64,000 nt of DNA from Bagarius yarrelli (Eukaryota; Chordata; Actinopteri; Siluriformes; Sisoridae): assembly GCA_005784505.1 (NCBI GenBank), contig VCAZ01000015.1, positions 6,651,168-6,715,167 on the forward strand, written 5' to 3'. Below, piece after piece: positions 47,214 through 58,602 of the stretch; position 1 is the first letter of the stretch; every line of letters starts with the position of its first letter. The position numbers and the translations under genes were made by a program. The notes under the pieces are model-generated. The model did not search any database, was not told the DNA's origin, and saw only the letters and a program-made list of their open reading frames with translations.

Positions 47214-47849
47214 CAAGTAAACATCCACAATATCTTTATATAATGTATACATACAATAGCCTTTCATACATTCACTTTTTTGAAACGGTTTTCTTGAATA
47301 TATAGTAATCTAATTATCTATCATATCTAAATAGTTACTTAAAAAAAAAATTGCACCAACCCAATAAAACACTTCTGATTAATCAAAAAAGATAAACATT
47401 GCTGTACAGCGTCACATAAGATTTGCAAATTCATTAAAAAATAATTCATTCAATCATAATAAAATAAAAAATATACTACGCCTCCTTCCGTGTAGTGTCT
47501 ATTGCAACAACATAAAAATCCAAAATTGAAATATCTTAATTGTATATGTTTAATACTAGCTATAAAATAAGAGAAAGTTTTCTATATTCCATAAAAGTTT
47601 ATGTTAAAGAAAGTTTTTTCTACTAAAAAATAAAAAGGACAAACATCAAATGTTAATCCTTGGTGAAGAACTGTAGTTAAGACAGTAAAATCAGTTTCGT
47701 TGTGCCTGGATTGAGCCAAAAAAAAAGTCCTCTGAATGAAAGTCTGCCATTACAAGTTCTATCAAACTGACAATAAGGCTTCATCTAGGCACCAAAAGTA
47801 ACCCTACATTAACAAAACCCGTGTTTTGTGTTTATGGGCAACATAAACC
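47214..47849 (-). other. minar1: probable minar1 3' UTR region
   Basis: Sequence immediately downstream of the minar1 stop on the minus strand. It has no recognisable repeat and is AT-rich. An ATTAAA hexamer (minus strand, 47549-47554) about 300 nt after the stop is a candidate polyadenylation signal; I saw no AATAAA in this interval. The true UTR end is not determinable from sequence alone. Confidence 0.45.
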
Positions 47850-48050
47850 TCAAGACTTCATAGTGCAAATGGGCACAACAATGACCAATATCACAGTGCA
47901 GGCCGCTGCAGCAATCAGAGCACCAATCTTGCAAACTTTAGCCCTCCGAAACTCTGCCTCTTTGCGCTTTAGCAGTGAATCATAGCCTGGTGTGTAGATG
48001 TCCTCCATCCAATACTCCAGATTATTAGGGTTGAGTGACTCCTGGGTCTG
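47850..48050 (-). CDS. minar1: MINAR1 (KIAA1024/UBTOR) terminal coding exon
   Basis: This is the last coding exon of a MINAR-family single-pass membrane protein; it reads 66 codons plus a TGA stop (47850-47852). The reading begins QTQESLNPNNLEYW, continues MEDIYTPGYDSLLKRK, then a basic stretch (EAEFRRAKVCK), and a hydrophobic segment of about 22 residues ends a few residues before the C-terminal CTMKS. That order (acidic/aromatic WMEDIYTPGYDSLL motif, basic stretch, C-terminal membrane anchor) is the conserved tail of MINAR1; MINAR2 has a related WLGDMYTPGFDTLL version. The acceptor is preceded by a pyrimidine tract (cttttt, ctcccag) and is a tandem CAGCAG, so the exon may start at 48050 or 48047, both in phase 0. 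MINAR1 is reported as a NOTCH2-binding/UBTOR protein that negatively regulates mTOR signalling and angiogenesis. Identification rests on recalled family sequence, not a search; MINAR2 is less likely because of the CTMKS ending. Confidence 0.87.
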   Translation of the reverse strand, partial: QTQESLNPNNLEYWMEDIYTPGYDSLLKRKEAEFRRAKVCKIGALIAAAACTVILVIVVPICTMKS

Positions 48051-49225
48051 CTGGGAGAAAAAGACACAGGATAAGTTGTTCTGACAGCGACAAATTGTTA
48101 GTATGGAGCTGACTTTAATATTACAGTGGACCCTGGTGTGAAATGAAGCCTAGGGAAGACAAATGGTGCTTCTGTTTGCTCATCAAAGCGGCAATATTCA
48201 ATATTGTCTGGTTAATTGAATTAGAAATGATAGAACAAGTACATGGGAGGAAGCGAAAGGTGGAACGGAAGAGGACCATGAGAAGAACATGTAGAGATGT
48301 GTCTAGGAGTGGAAAACAGATGATGAACGAATCATCGATAGAACGAATAAGAGGAAAATGAAAGATAGCAAGGTGATAAAAGATGGGAGAAAACTTAAAA
48401 AGTATCTGCAACAAAAGCCTCTGAAAGGCTGATAAGTAAAAAAATATTTATTTCTAGCCTTTTATGTCCTACGAGTTGAAACAAATATCGTCTTTTTTGT
48501 GAAATGTTGCTGGTAATAATGTGTTTAATCAGTTATCTTAGTTCTACGTTCTTAGTTTTCATTAAGTTTACTGTTTTACTCCCCAAAACATGCCACTAAT
48601 TGGAATGACTAAGATATATTGCCCAGAAGATCTCAGCCACCTGAACTACAATCTGTTTATGCCACGGACTTGCAGCAGACAGTGCAGCAGCATCATTACT
48701 CACCTGAACAGATTTTTTTCTTACAGACTGCTAAACAGCATCACACTGTTCAAACCAGGCGTCTAACTTCATATATCTATGTGTGCATTGTACAGAACGC
48801 AAGGACTGCACCTGACGTCCTACACAAATTACCATGAAACGTTTTTTCCTTTATCCTCAGTGGAAATTTATTCCACTAACATTTTTTTTTTGATTTTTTT
48901 CACCTGAACCAACTGTAAGAAATCTGTGGGTCATTCTGGGATATAAACTTACGATCTTCTAATCATCAATTTAACACAGGGCTGTGAAATAATATTGAAA
49001 CAGCTAAATATTGCAATATTTCGAAATAGTTTATCAATATTATAACCTCTATTATCGATAAATATTTAAACTATCTCTAAAACTGATTTACAGTCTTGGT
49101 AATATTTAATTGAACCACCACGGCGTGTCAAATGACTCCCTACTCCATTCCTGTAGTATCTGGCTTTAAATTTGTGTTTTTAGCTATTTGTTTAACATTC
49201 TTTTAAGTATCACGACCCGATGAAT

Positions 49226-49578
49226 CATTCATTCATCTTCTATACCTGCTTATTCCCTAATTCGGGGTCACAGGGATCTGCTGGAGCCTAGTCCAGTCGT
49301 CTCTGAAAGGGTAAAAGGCAGAAGGGGTGCACCCTGGACAGGTCGCCAGTCCATCACAGGGCCACACACACTCACACTCACTCCTATGGGCAATTTAGAA
49401 TCACCAATCAACCTAACATACTAACATGTTTTTGGACTGTGGAGGAAACCGGAGTATTCGGAGAAAACCCACGCAAACACGGGGAGAGCATGCAACCTCC
49501 ACACAGAAAAACCCCTGCCCGGGATTCGAGCCCGGGACCTTCTTGCTGTGAGGCAACAGTGCTAACCACTAAGCCCCA
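49226..49578 (-). repeat. V-SINE, full length, with TSD
   Basis: Minus strand from the cattcattcatct tail through ggggtcacagggatctgctg and the V domain to the tRNA-like head (gtgctaaccactaagcccc). Flanks cccgatgaat (49216-49225) and cccaatgaat (49579-49588) match 9 of 10, a likely target-site duplication. Confidence 0.9.
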
Positions 49579-50408
49579 CCCAATGAATTGTTATATGTAT
49601 TGTATAGTGAGGCCCTTGCTAATACACAACCCTACAAATTACCACTAAGCTACCATTTGCCCCACTTGCCTTTAAACTTACATTTGTGTATCCAATCAAA
49701 TCCACCCGCTAAACTTTATAAAAGAAGAAGAAGAATATTCGTCTGCAACTTTATAAAATTACCCCACTTCACCAGCATGTTATAGTATAAACACCCACTA
49801 TCTCTGGTACTCTTAACAAAATTTTTTCTCTTACTATCCAGTTTAAATCAAAAAGTGTGAGGAGTGAAAAGCAGTATTTAATATGATGCCAGATCCCTAT
49901 GACTAGCCAATGGTGACATGTAAAGAAGTCCACACCGCCTTTATTTCCAGGATTTAATAAACAAGCAATAAAAATCCACTTTTGCACATAAATGGACAAT
50001 CTAATGTTTTCCATGCTTTAAACATGGCTTTATGGAGCTAGAATTGAAAGTATCTGTATGTCTGGCATTTGCTGTTCATATCCAAGTTAAAAGAAAAACT
50101 CAAGTTAATTAGAGTGGTCACAATTTTTTCTTATAGCGTTTCCAACATACAACATACCACCACTCAACCATTCCAGTGCTTTCTGGACCAGAAACGACCA
50201 CTTGTTCATTGAGCACTACACCCACAGATGTATCAGCTTTTAACAAGTCGTTTAGAAAAAAATCAAGTGAACATGCGTGGAGGCACATTACCAACAATGC
50301 TATTCCATGCAATGCAATGCAAAATTGTCAAATTTGTTAACTTTACTCTGATATGGAGCGACCTCATATATGTGTGTTGCCCATAAACTTTAAAACATTT
50401 AACATCAA

Positions 50409-50545
50409 TGGGGACGTGGTATCCCAGCGGTTAAAGTGGCGACCGGAAGATAATGGATTCAGTTCCCGACACCGCTTATCTGCCACTGCTGGGCCCCTGA
50501 GTAAGGCCCTTAACCGTTAACTGCGCAGTTTGATAACATAATAAT
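50409..50545 (+). repeat. SINE-A copy, 3' truncated
   Basis: Forward; ggtatcccagcggttaaagt to gagtaaggcccttaaccgtt. Confidence 0.75.
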
Positions 50546-51453
50546 GCATTCATCACAAAACAGTTGCTTAGGCTCATTTCTCCATTCAGTCACTAATAAT
50601 AATTACTCTAACCTGTGTACAGTCCAAATGCACTTTGCGAAGTCTTGCAACAGCACTGTGTTTGTGATGATTGCAAGGTTACCTCCTGCCTGCTGTAATT
50701 AGTATTTTAACCTTTCTACCATTTACCTCTTTAACCTTGTCAGGTTAATGCTAAATGCTAATCACATCTTAATTTATCAGCATTAACCTTTGGTTTGTCC
50801 ACCTTATTGATTTCAAACAATAAACTTGCACACGTGTATGTTAACAAACCTAGAAAATCATTTACACTGCAACAAACGTCACTTTACACTATTAGGACAT
50901 GTATACACAATGATTTACATGCACACATACAACCTTATCCCTCAGCTAGGTTTTGTGTCCTGAGTTCATTGTTACTGCATTAAAAAGTTGTTTTGTATAT
51001 ATTTATTCCATCATACTGAATATAAAACCTGTGTGGTCAATATACCAATATAAGATTGTCGGTTCTAATTCTTACGATTCCTATGATCAAGCATATTTTT
51101 TTTTACAATGGTACATTTACAGTGTTGATCAAGGTTTTTAGACGTCATTGGTCTAACCTATACATACCAACTCCTCCTAGTGGTCTTTAATCTGCAACAC
51201 AGTATTTTTTAAGGAATACTGTTATAAGTGAAAGAAAAGAAAAAACAATTTAGTTGTGGTAAAATGCACACAACAACCCCCATGCTATACATTCACAGTT
51301 CCAAGTCTAATCCTCATGGGACCCCAAGCGCAGGCAATTTAATTTGTTTTCTGCTATCATTGGCACTGCTTTTTGCAGCATTCTGATTGCCTGGCTGTGG
51401 CCCACCAGGGTTTGGAATAAAACCGTAACAATTGGTAGCCTGGGGTATTGCGA

Positions 51454-51456
<3 letters not shown>

Positions 51457-51522
<66 letters not shown>
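51457..51522. repeat. (TA)n microsatellite, about 33 copies
   Basis: Uninterrupted alternating AT for about 66 bp in the minar1 intron; likely length-polymorphic. Confidence 0.97.
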
Positions 51523-51525
<3 letters not shown>

Positions 51526-51779
51526 ACTCAGGGTTTTTTAATAGTCATTGGCAGAAGACATGAGCTGGTATAATATACAGGTGAATTCAGTACTCAAGCA
51601 AGTCTATAATAGGCTCAGATTGCACATACTGTAAATGTTAGCACAGTGTCTATTGTTGAGTCGTAATATTTTTGCAATGTGGAATATGGAAATCTTTTCA
51701 TTCCGTTGCTTCTTTAAGCCAAACTAGATTACACTGATATATTCACTACTTCTGGCAATTGATAAAATTTTCACATTGC

Positions 51780-52070
51780 TACCACTACAGGAAATCTGAA
51801 GACAAGGAAAATCTGGGTTCAAGCTCTACCACCGCCAGCCTGAGTTGTTGATCTGAAAACCAGGAAGACCTGGGTTCAAGCCCCACCACCACCAGCAAGC
51901 CACTGTTGGGTCCTTAAGCAAGAGCCTAAACCCCTCTTGCTCCAGGGGCGCTGCATTATAGCTGACCCTGCGCTCTGACCCCAACTTACTAAGCTGGGAT
52001 ATGCAAAGAAAGAATTTTACTGTGCTGTAAAGAAGTATATGTGATAAAATAAAAGCATTTACATTTAAAA
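51780..52070 (+). repeat. SINE-B copy with duplicated head segment
   Basis: gaagacaaggaaaatctggg + ttcaagc recurs as accaggaagacctgggttca about 55 bp later, so part of the tRNA-like head is duplicated. Tail gctgggatatgcaaagaaag then ttactgtgctgtaaag. Confidence 0.8.
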
Positions 52071-53310
52071 GCTATATTCTTAAAAGTGAGATAAAATGAC
52101 TCTAAACGTATATTTACACATGCATTTGACTTGTATATATAGCTAAAATCTATAGACACTTGAGAATCACACCCATGAGCATATATTTCCATTATTATTT
52201 GTAGCTAATGTAGGCAAACATAATAGTGAACCATCCTGCAAATAACATTGAAATATAAGCATCTTAACGTAACTGATATTTCATAATTTTACATTTATTT
52301 TACATTTTTTTTTTATCAGTAATAATCAGTAAATTAAAGCGCAACTATTTGGTATTTTGTAAATGACTACATTTCGCTAGCTCGACATGATTACTGTACT
52401 GCAGCAATAGTTTCCAGCTAATAGGATGTTCTAGAACATACAATACAATATACAGTATTTGGGGTATTTATTTATTTTTCTTGCTGAAATATTTTCTATT
52501 CTACTTGGAAAATATTTTAAAAATTCTCCTTTAATACAATATTCACCAATAGAAGCATTCAATTTAATCTTAGCTCTTATAAAATAACATTTAATAGTTC
52601 AAGGACATTTTAAAGGTAATTAGCAAAGGCTGCATTTGTGAGACAGAAGAAAAGACGTATAGGCCAGTGTTATGGTTAGAACCAGTAGGTCAAGCATCCT
52701 GAAATAAAAAGGCATTACATTTTTCTTTTTTCAGTCCAAGTCGATGATGTACACAGTAAAACCAGATGCGTTAAAAACGAGTTTGACATGCGTGGGAGAG
52801 ACAGCTCTGTGTGTGTTTACAGATAGATGACAATGACAGTCCCAGTAACAACTGAGTAGAGGATGTTTTAAATAGTAATGGCGGGTGGTGCATTTGGTAC
52901 CTGGACCTTTAGTGGGAACCTACCCGACTGATACACCTCTTAATACCACCACTATCATATCACTATTATAGAGACCAATAACACTATACAAAAACGCAAT
53001 ATAACACTTTGTGCCAGTAGGGACAGAGAGACATTTTGCGTAAGTAAGAAACACAGTTAAGACTCCAAACCTCTACACCACAGTCACAACTGTACCATGT
53101 ACATCATCAGAAACAGTTGTAATAATAAATTAATATTATCTTAATAATAATATAACATCACAAAACCATAAAAAATTAATGATATATAATACATTCAAAG
53201 GCTGTAGGTCAGCATTACTGGACGTAATGAAAGTGGCGAACAAACTTTTTCCTGGGCTGAGACAAGCTAGTTAGCCTTTGGGTTAGCAGAATTCTCCTTA
53301 CGATGTTTAC
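52071..53310. other. minar1 intron sequence, no supported feature
   Basis: AT-rich. No exon or classified repeat seen; 53220-53310 continues the CpG-containing block of the first-exon candidate. Confidence 0.4.
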
Positions 53311-53391
53311 CTTTTCCGGAAAGGTCCGCCTTAAATATTTATATTTAAGGTTGTCCAAGACCAAGCCATTTTCTCCTTCTCCGTCAGCCAT
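53311..53391 (-). CDS. candidate alternative or nested first coding exon in the minar1 intron
   Basis: On the minus strand an ATG in strong context (cacaATGGCTG) opens a 27-codon frame starting MADGEGENGLVLDNLKYKY and ending TFPEK, directly followed by a good donor (AAG|GTAAAC at 53310-53309). It ends in phase 0, the phase in which the minar1 terminal exon begins. Upstream (53392-53520) the sequence is CpG-enriched with an ATTGG/CCAAT box at 53471-53475. It could be an alternative first exon for a short membrane-anchored MINAR1 tail, the first exon of a nested gene, or the 5' end of a decayed transposon ORF, since repeat-like sequence follows from about 53480. I do not recognise the peptide. 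Confidence 0.28.
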
Positions 53392-53694
53392 TGTGGGCGT
53401 AAAAATTCAAATTCAACTGCACCGACACGTTTCGCTCGTCTGTGGGCTGTAATAGTTTTACTCTGATCAACCAATTAGAGGACAGAAAATGTTAAAGTCA
53501 TTATGGGCCAGCTAGCATGCGCTAACATTCGCATTTAGAAATCTGATTGTTTAAAGAAACGCTAACTCTAACCAACTAGCAATCTGTCACTGCTAAATAT
53601 AGTTTAATTTACATGGGCAGCCCTACTGATTCCGAAGGCTTTGGCAGATTAGATTAATATGGCAGCACATAGAAACTGAAATCTGATTAGACAA

Positions 53695-53920
53695 AAAAAT
53701 CTAACATCCACATACACGTACTGGAAGCAGTGAAGCCGAAAGAAACACCACACAAAATGAAGAAAATAAAACTGTTGGGAATAAATTAATATTTTCATAG
53801 GACAAATATTTTAAGTTTGGAAGCGTAGGTCAGCTTCTGATATTGTTTAGGCCGGCAGAATAGACCCTGCTGGACCCTGACTTAACACCACTGCACTTTA
53901 TTAAAACGTTTTATTAAAAA
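53695..53920. repeat. unclassified repeat shared with 31205-31430
   Basis: taacatccacatacac, gtactggaagcagtgaagcc, gaatagaccctgctggaccc. The family may extend upstream to about 53480 (gggccagctagcatgcgcta). Confidence 0.6.
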
Positions 53921-54987
53921 TATATATTTTAAATTGTGTTATTGTCCTACTTTCTCTGTTGGTAAATTGGTTTGTTTTCCCAAATATTTTCTGGTTCTTG
54001 TACCCCTATTTATTCCACTAGTCAAACAGCAAAACATTCCCTGTTAAGATATTACCAATTGCATCATCTCCAAGGGAAATATTTTTGAATCCTTATTGCA
54101 CAAATATTATAAAACAAAAACACCATATTCATACATCATATTTCATAAACCTTTAATTTATACATTGTGCAAATACACTGCTGCTTGCACTGCTGACAAA
54201 ATGTCTCATAACTGCAGGTTGAAAATGTTCACACCTCTCATTTCTTATTACTTCTTGTCTCCGAAAATTTGACACTTATGTCAGGAAACCAGGACAGCTA
54301 TTAAGCTTAAAAGGCTACATTTGACAGTATGTGGGTTTACAGGCACCACTTTTTTTCTCTTATGATGTAAATATGAAACAAACCCAGTTAACAGATTATT
54401 TCGATTTCCTTGCCAAAATCACAGAAAAATGATGCTCTACTGACAAAAATGTAATGCAAAAACGGTGATACAAATGGACTTTATGTATAAATGGTGGTGT
54501 TAATACTGTTATTATCATGTTTCTATGCAATATCTAAATGTAAACATCCACCAAATAGAGAAAAGTTTGTGCCCCCCTTACCAGCACACCTATAACTGTA
54601 TCTTTGCAGACTAAATTCATTGCATCATTGTATTAAGTATTTATTATTCTTTTTGCATTCTCGGATTAAGCCAATCGTTTTAATTAGAAATTCACAGCAG
54701 TGGGTTCATTCTAAGGATTTAGAGAACAAACACAGATGTTAATTGGGAAATAAAACAGACAACGAGTGAAAGCGTAATCAATGGATGCATGTCTGCTCCA
54801 TGCTACTTTTAATGATGAACTGCAATGATGAATAAGTGTAAATTAAAACGAACACAGCATTTTACACATAAACACCTAGCCTAAATTATTTTAAAAATAT
54901 TTTGCACCTACCCTATATAGTGGTGGCTTCATCTATTAAAAACCCCCATAAGTTTCTGGTGCGGTGATGTCCATTTTTTACCTAGAC
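53921..54987. other. minar1 intron sequence, no supported feature
   Basis: AT-rich, nothing recognised. Confidence 0.4.
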
Positions 54988-55138
54988 TACATTTGCATGT
55001 ACATTGGCAGAAACCCTTATCCATTTATCTCGCTTATACAACTGAGCAATCGGGGGTTAAGAGCCTTGCTCAGGGGCCCAGCAGGGACAACTTGGTGGTG
55101 CCAAGTCCAACACCATAACCACTGAGTCACCACTTCCC
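54988..55138 (-). repeat. SINE-A copy
   Basis: Minus strand with a short deletion in the tail; ggttaagagccttgctcagg, aaccactgagtcaccacttc. Confidence 0.8.
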
Positions 55139-55324
55139 TAAATATTACAGTGATGACTATAATTATGAGAACAGTAGTATTTTTCCTTCAGCTAAAAATA
55201 ATTGAGTCAGTTATTTCAGTCAGTTATTTTTATCTTTGGCTGTAGTGTGTCAGTAAAAATAATATCAGTTTACATTTCCAAGCATTAATTTTGACATTAA
55301 TTGTAAAAATCCAATGAGATTTCC

Positions 55325-56240
55325 AGGAGTCTGACAACAGCCAGTGCGCCACACAGACATCTGAGCTCATCTTCATCCAATCTGTCTAGAATGACATGAA
55401 GAACTAGAACAAACTGAGATTGACTAAATCCACAGCTGGGGCAACATCTCCAAGATGCTTTAAGAGACCTACTGCAAAGCTACAGTACTGTTCAAAGTTT
55501 TATACGCTTGTGTAAAAATCTGGTAAAATGAGGACGCTGTCAAAAATAATGTCATACTTAGATTTTCTTTCAAACAACTTAGATTAACTAAATGAAATCA
55601 AATATTGGTTTGACCATTGTGGGAAAACATATTTTTGGGAAAGCATTTGACAAGCAAATTGTGTTAACATGTTTTGGTCACATCAAAGTAACTTTGGTAA
55701 CAAAGGAAAGTCGGGAAGTCTGGATTGGGTGGCAAAGCCGGGAAGTCTGAAATAGATGACGGAGTCGACAAGTCTACAATCTTAACAAAAGATCTCAAGC
55801 TTCAACATTAGCATAATTTGATAGGACAGCCTCCAAAATGTGTATAAGAACCAGAGGTTTGTCTTTTGTTAAGTGAGACGTTGATGACCCCGGAAATGCT
55901 GCAGTGTGTTCTAAATCTTCAATAAAAAGATTCTTGCAACATACTTCCCAGTCTCCTCGCCTTCTACTGGTTTTCGTCGGGTAATTTACAACACCATCCT
56001 TTGTGTTTACTTTTGCCTGGTACACTTGCACGTTGTTTTCCGGTAGCTTTGCACATTGGTTTCTTAAAGCATCTTGGAGACGTTACCACAGTTCCTCTGG
56101 ATGTAGTCTGTCTTAGTTTGTTTGGTTTCTTCATGTCATTCTAGACAGACTGGAGGAAGATGATGTTGATGATGATGATGTTGATGATGATGAGATCCAA
56201 TCTTAGTGTGAAGCACTGGCTGTTGTCAGACTCCTTGTGC
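55325..56240. mobile_element. element with about 170-bp imperfect inverted repeats
   Basis: Left arm 55325-55485 (ggagtctgacaacagccagt, tagaatgacatgaag, ccaagatgctttaagaga) pairs with right arm 56045-56240 (tcttaaagcatcttggagac, cttcatgtcattctagacag, actggctgttgtcagactcc). The interior carries a 78-codon minus-strand ORF at 55795-56031 with no family I recognise, and short degenerate repeats of gggaagtctg (55711-55775). Confidence 0.75.
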
Positions 56241-57300
56241 AAAAAAAAACTCACCTGGATTATTACAATTAGTAGTAAAACAAATGTTTGGAAATGAAAA
56301 ACTGACATTTATTCCTGACACACTTCAGAAAACTATATTACTGACTTTATACCAAATTTATCTGGTAAAAATAGTAGTGTTTTTAATCATTTTAGCCGTC
56401 ATTGTATGTGTATAATCTAAGGGATGCTGTTACCTTTCCAAGTATTAAACATGACATAATGTTAAACTTTCAAAATAAAAATTAATTCTTTGTGGATTTC
56501 TTTAATCCACTGGTGGTCCTACTGTCTTCGCTACCACATAAATCCAAAATGATCTGTTAGAATTCACTGCTTAGCAACATAGAATCAGTTTTATGCCAAA
56601 AAGAAAATCTTGGTAGCCTATTTGTACTATTCATGCACGAGAAAGAAGAGTAGAAACTGTCTCTTGGGAATACACCATATCCTCAACCTTTACTGCATAT
56701 TGAATCCTGTTCCATGGAGCAAAGCTTCAAGCGAAGTCTGAGCATGCTTTTAAACATACTAACAGATGATGTGTTATGCTAAGCAGAGATGAACCCGGCA
56801 CAGGACTCTCACAGGACGGCATTAAAAATAGCAGCCTCTAAAGTAAATCCTTGCAATCAAGTGCAATAAACACTAGCATTAAATTTATCCCAGAGTACAA
56901 TGCAGCAGCTGAGCATGCATTTCCCTTCCTCACAGCATTAAGTGGAAATTACAAGGTCAATAGCATCACCACAGAAAGCAGGTAGGTTAACCACAGAAAG
57001 CCTTCGCTGTTCTCAAATATTACGTACGAGTGAATAAAAAAAAGTGGTTATAATAATAGAGGTCAAATAATTAATATAGGAGCAGTAAAAGGAATTCACG
57101 CCTGTGAACCCTTTACTGAAGTCTTTTAAAGCTAATTTTGATGCACGATACACAATACACACTACCTTTGTACATTACACACTCATTTTATTAGGCACAG
57201 AGGACATGTCTTTTTAACAGCGATAAACATTAAGACATAATAGTCTTTAAATAGAAGGTAATAAGGTGAAAACATTTGTTGTATTTGTTGTACAAAGTAT
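56241..57300. other. minar1 intron sequence, no supported feature
   Basis: No repeat or exon recognised. A region of mixed composition at 56560-57010 could be conserved but this is untested. Confidence 0.35.
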
Positions 57301-57301
57301 A

Positions 57302-57304
<3 letters not shown>

Positions 57305-57340
<36 letters not shown>
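57305..57340. repeat. (GT)n microsatellite, about 18 copies
   Basis: Uninterrupted GT repeat. Confidence 0.95.
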
Positions 57341-57342
<2 letters not shown>

Positions 57343-57844
57343 CTGGCTTCATCAGACTCATCTAATGGTGTCCAGAGCTGTTATATTATCTTTGACACAC
57401 ATTTATTGTAATTTTTTATATTAGTCAAATACATTTACTAAATTGAAAAGAATCAAAAGGACTATTGAGTCCTCGCAATCTAGTCAAGACTCAACAAATA
57501 TTGACAAACTCCTCTGTATTATCTTCCGATTACACTTTTGTCGTAAAAGTAACATTTATGTGCAACCGATTTTTGTAGAACTCCATAATGATTTAGCTCT
57601 GAAGCTGGAACATTCATCATTTTTGTGAGAGGAAAGAACTGTACAGGGGACTTCTTAATTCACTAGGTAAGTTGTGGATAAGTGGTTACTACGACTACAT
57701 ATAAGTATTTGTTTTGACCGAATTCAGCTGCCTGACTGAGATCTAGTATAAAGCCCTCAAAGTAAAAAAGTAGATTAATTTAATGCGCTGTATAAGGGTG
57801 TCTAATAAATGCTATAAATAAAAAACACCATGCACTTTGACCTC

Positions 57845-57935
57845 ATTTACACAGTATGCATCAAGTCCGATCCTGTATGTGCCACACCTCCGATGTGGCA
57901 CATACAGGATATGATCCACAGTGTAAGCAGGACAA
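57845..57935. repeat. perfect 17-bp inverted repeat with extended imperfect arms
   Basis: Arms 57870-57886 (atcctgtatgtgccaca) and 57894-57910 are exact reverse complements around a 7-nt loop (cctccga). Outer sequence continues to pair imperfectly (ttacacagtatg with cactgtggatcat), suggesting a small foldback MITE. Confidence 0.85.
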
Positions 57936-58232
57936 AAAGCACATGGATTCTGATATTTTTAGATCAGTTTTAGGCCTCATTTATATGTGAAAATAAATCG
58001 GATATGAATCAGATAAGTGCATTAGCGTCTGTCTTGTAAGCAGGCTGATCAGATTTTTACCTGTCAATGCAAGTCAAATGTCATTGAATAAGTGACGGTG
58101 ACACATGACGCCAAAATGTGCCAAAATTTTTATATTTATTAATTAGCACTTTTTTTTTTCTTTTTCGGTTAGTACGTCTACCTTGGGTTGTTTTGTTTAT
58201 ATCGCGTAAATGTAGATATCTAAAAAAAAATC

Positions 58233-58258
58233 CTTAAGGTAGTACCTTAAGGTAGTAC
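58233..58258. repeat. 13-bp tandem duplication
   Basis: ccttaaggtagta occurs twice in direct succession. Confidence 0.85.
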
Positions 58259-58602
58259 TCTTAAAGGTCACGATATAACTAATGCAGAGAATATGGATTA
58301 GGTTGAAATCTACTGGACTATTCCTAAAATGCTCATAATGTCTGTTGTTCGATGACGCAAGTCTGCCTACTGGACAACCTGTTCTCCTCTTTCAGGCTTA
58401 GCAGGATATTGATCAGTTCAACCTTTTAAAGTAACCCCAAAAGGAACTCCAATATCAGTCCAGTTTTCTCATGCTTTCATGTCTCAACCACTAAAGCCTT
58501 TCAATCCTAGCAAAATTAATCTAAACCTCTACCGCTTAGGACACATAGACTGGTTGTAAACAAAAAATAAAAATACCCAAAGGCCTTAATTACAGCTCTT
58601 AC

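Larger units (their letters stand above)
48051..58602 (-). other. minar1: minar1 last intron (10.55 kb)
   Basis: Inferred intron between the two recognised exons, with GTAAGAG at its 5' end and ctcccag(cag) at its 3' end. It holds a complete V-SINE, SINE-A and SINE-B copies, a long TA microsatellite, an inverted-repeat element with a short ORF, a perfect hairpin, and a first-exon-like segment on the same strand (53311-53391). Outside these I see no other coding segment. Confidence 0.8.

Noticed and set aside
48121..48420. Overlapping ORFs on both strands just upstream of the minar1 terminal exon
   Set aside because: Neither has family similarity; the region is minar1 intron. Only the acceptor at 48126 was kept, as part of a low-confidence hypothesis.
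48619..48837. 72-codon Gln/His-rich ORF
   Set aside because: Biased composition without domain or splice support; probably chance.
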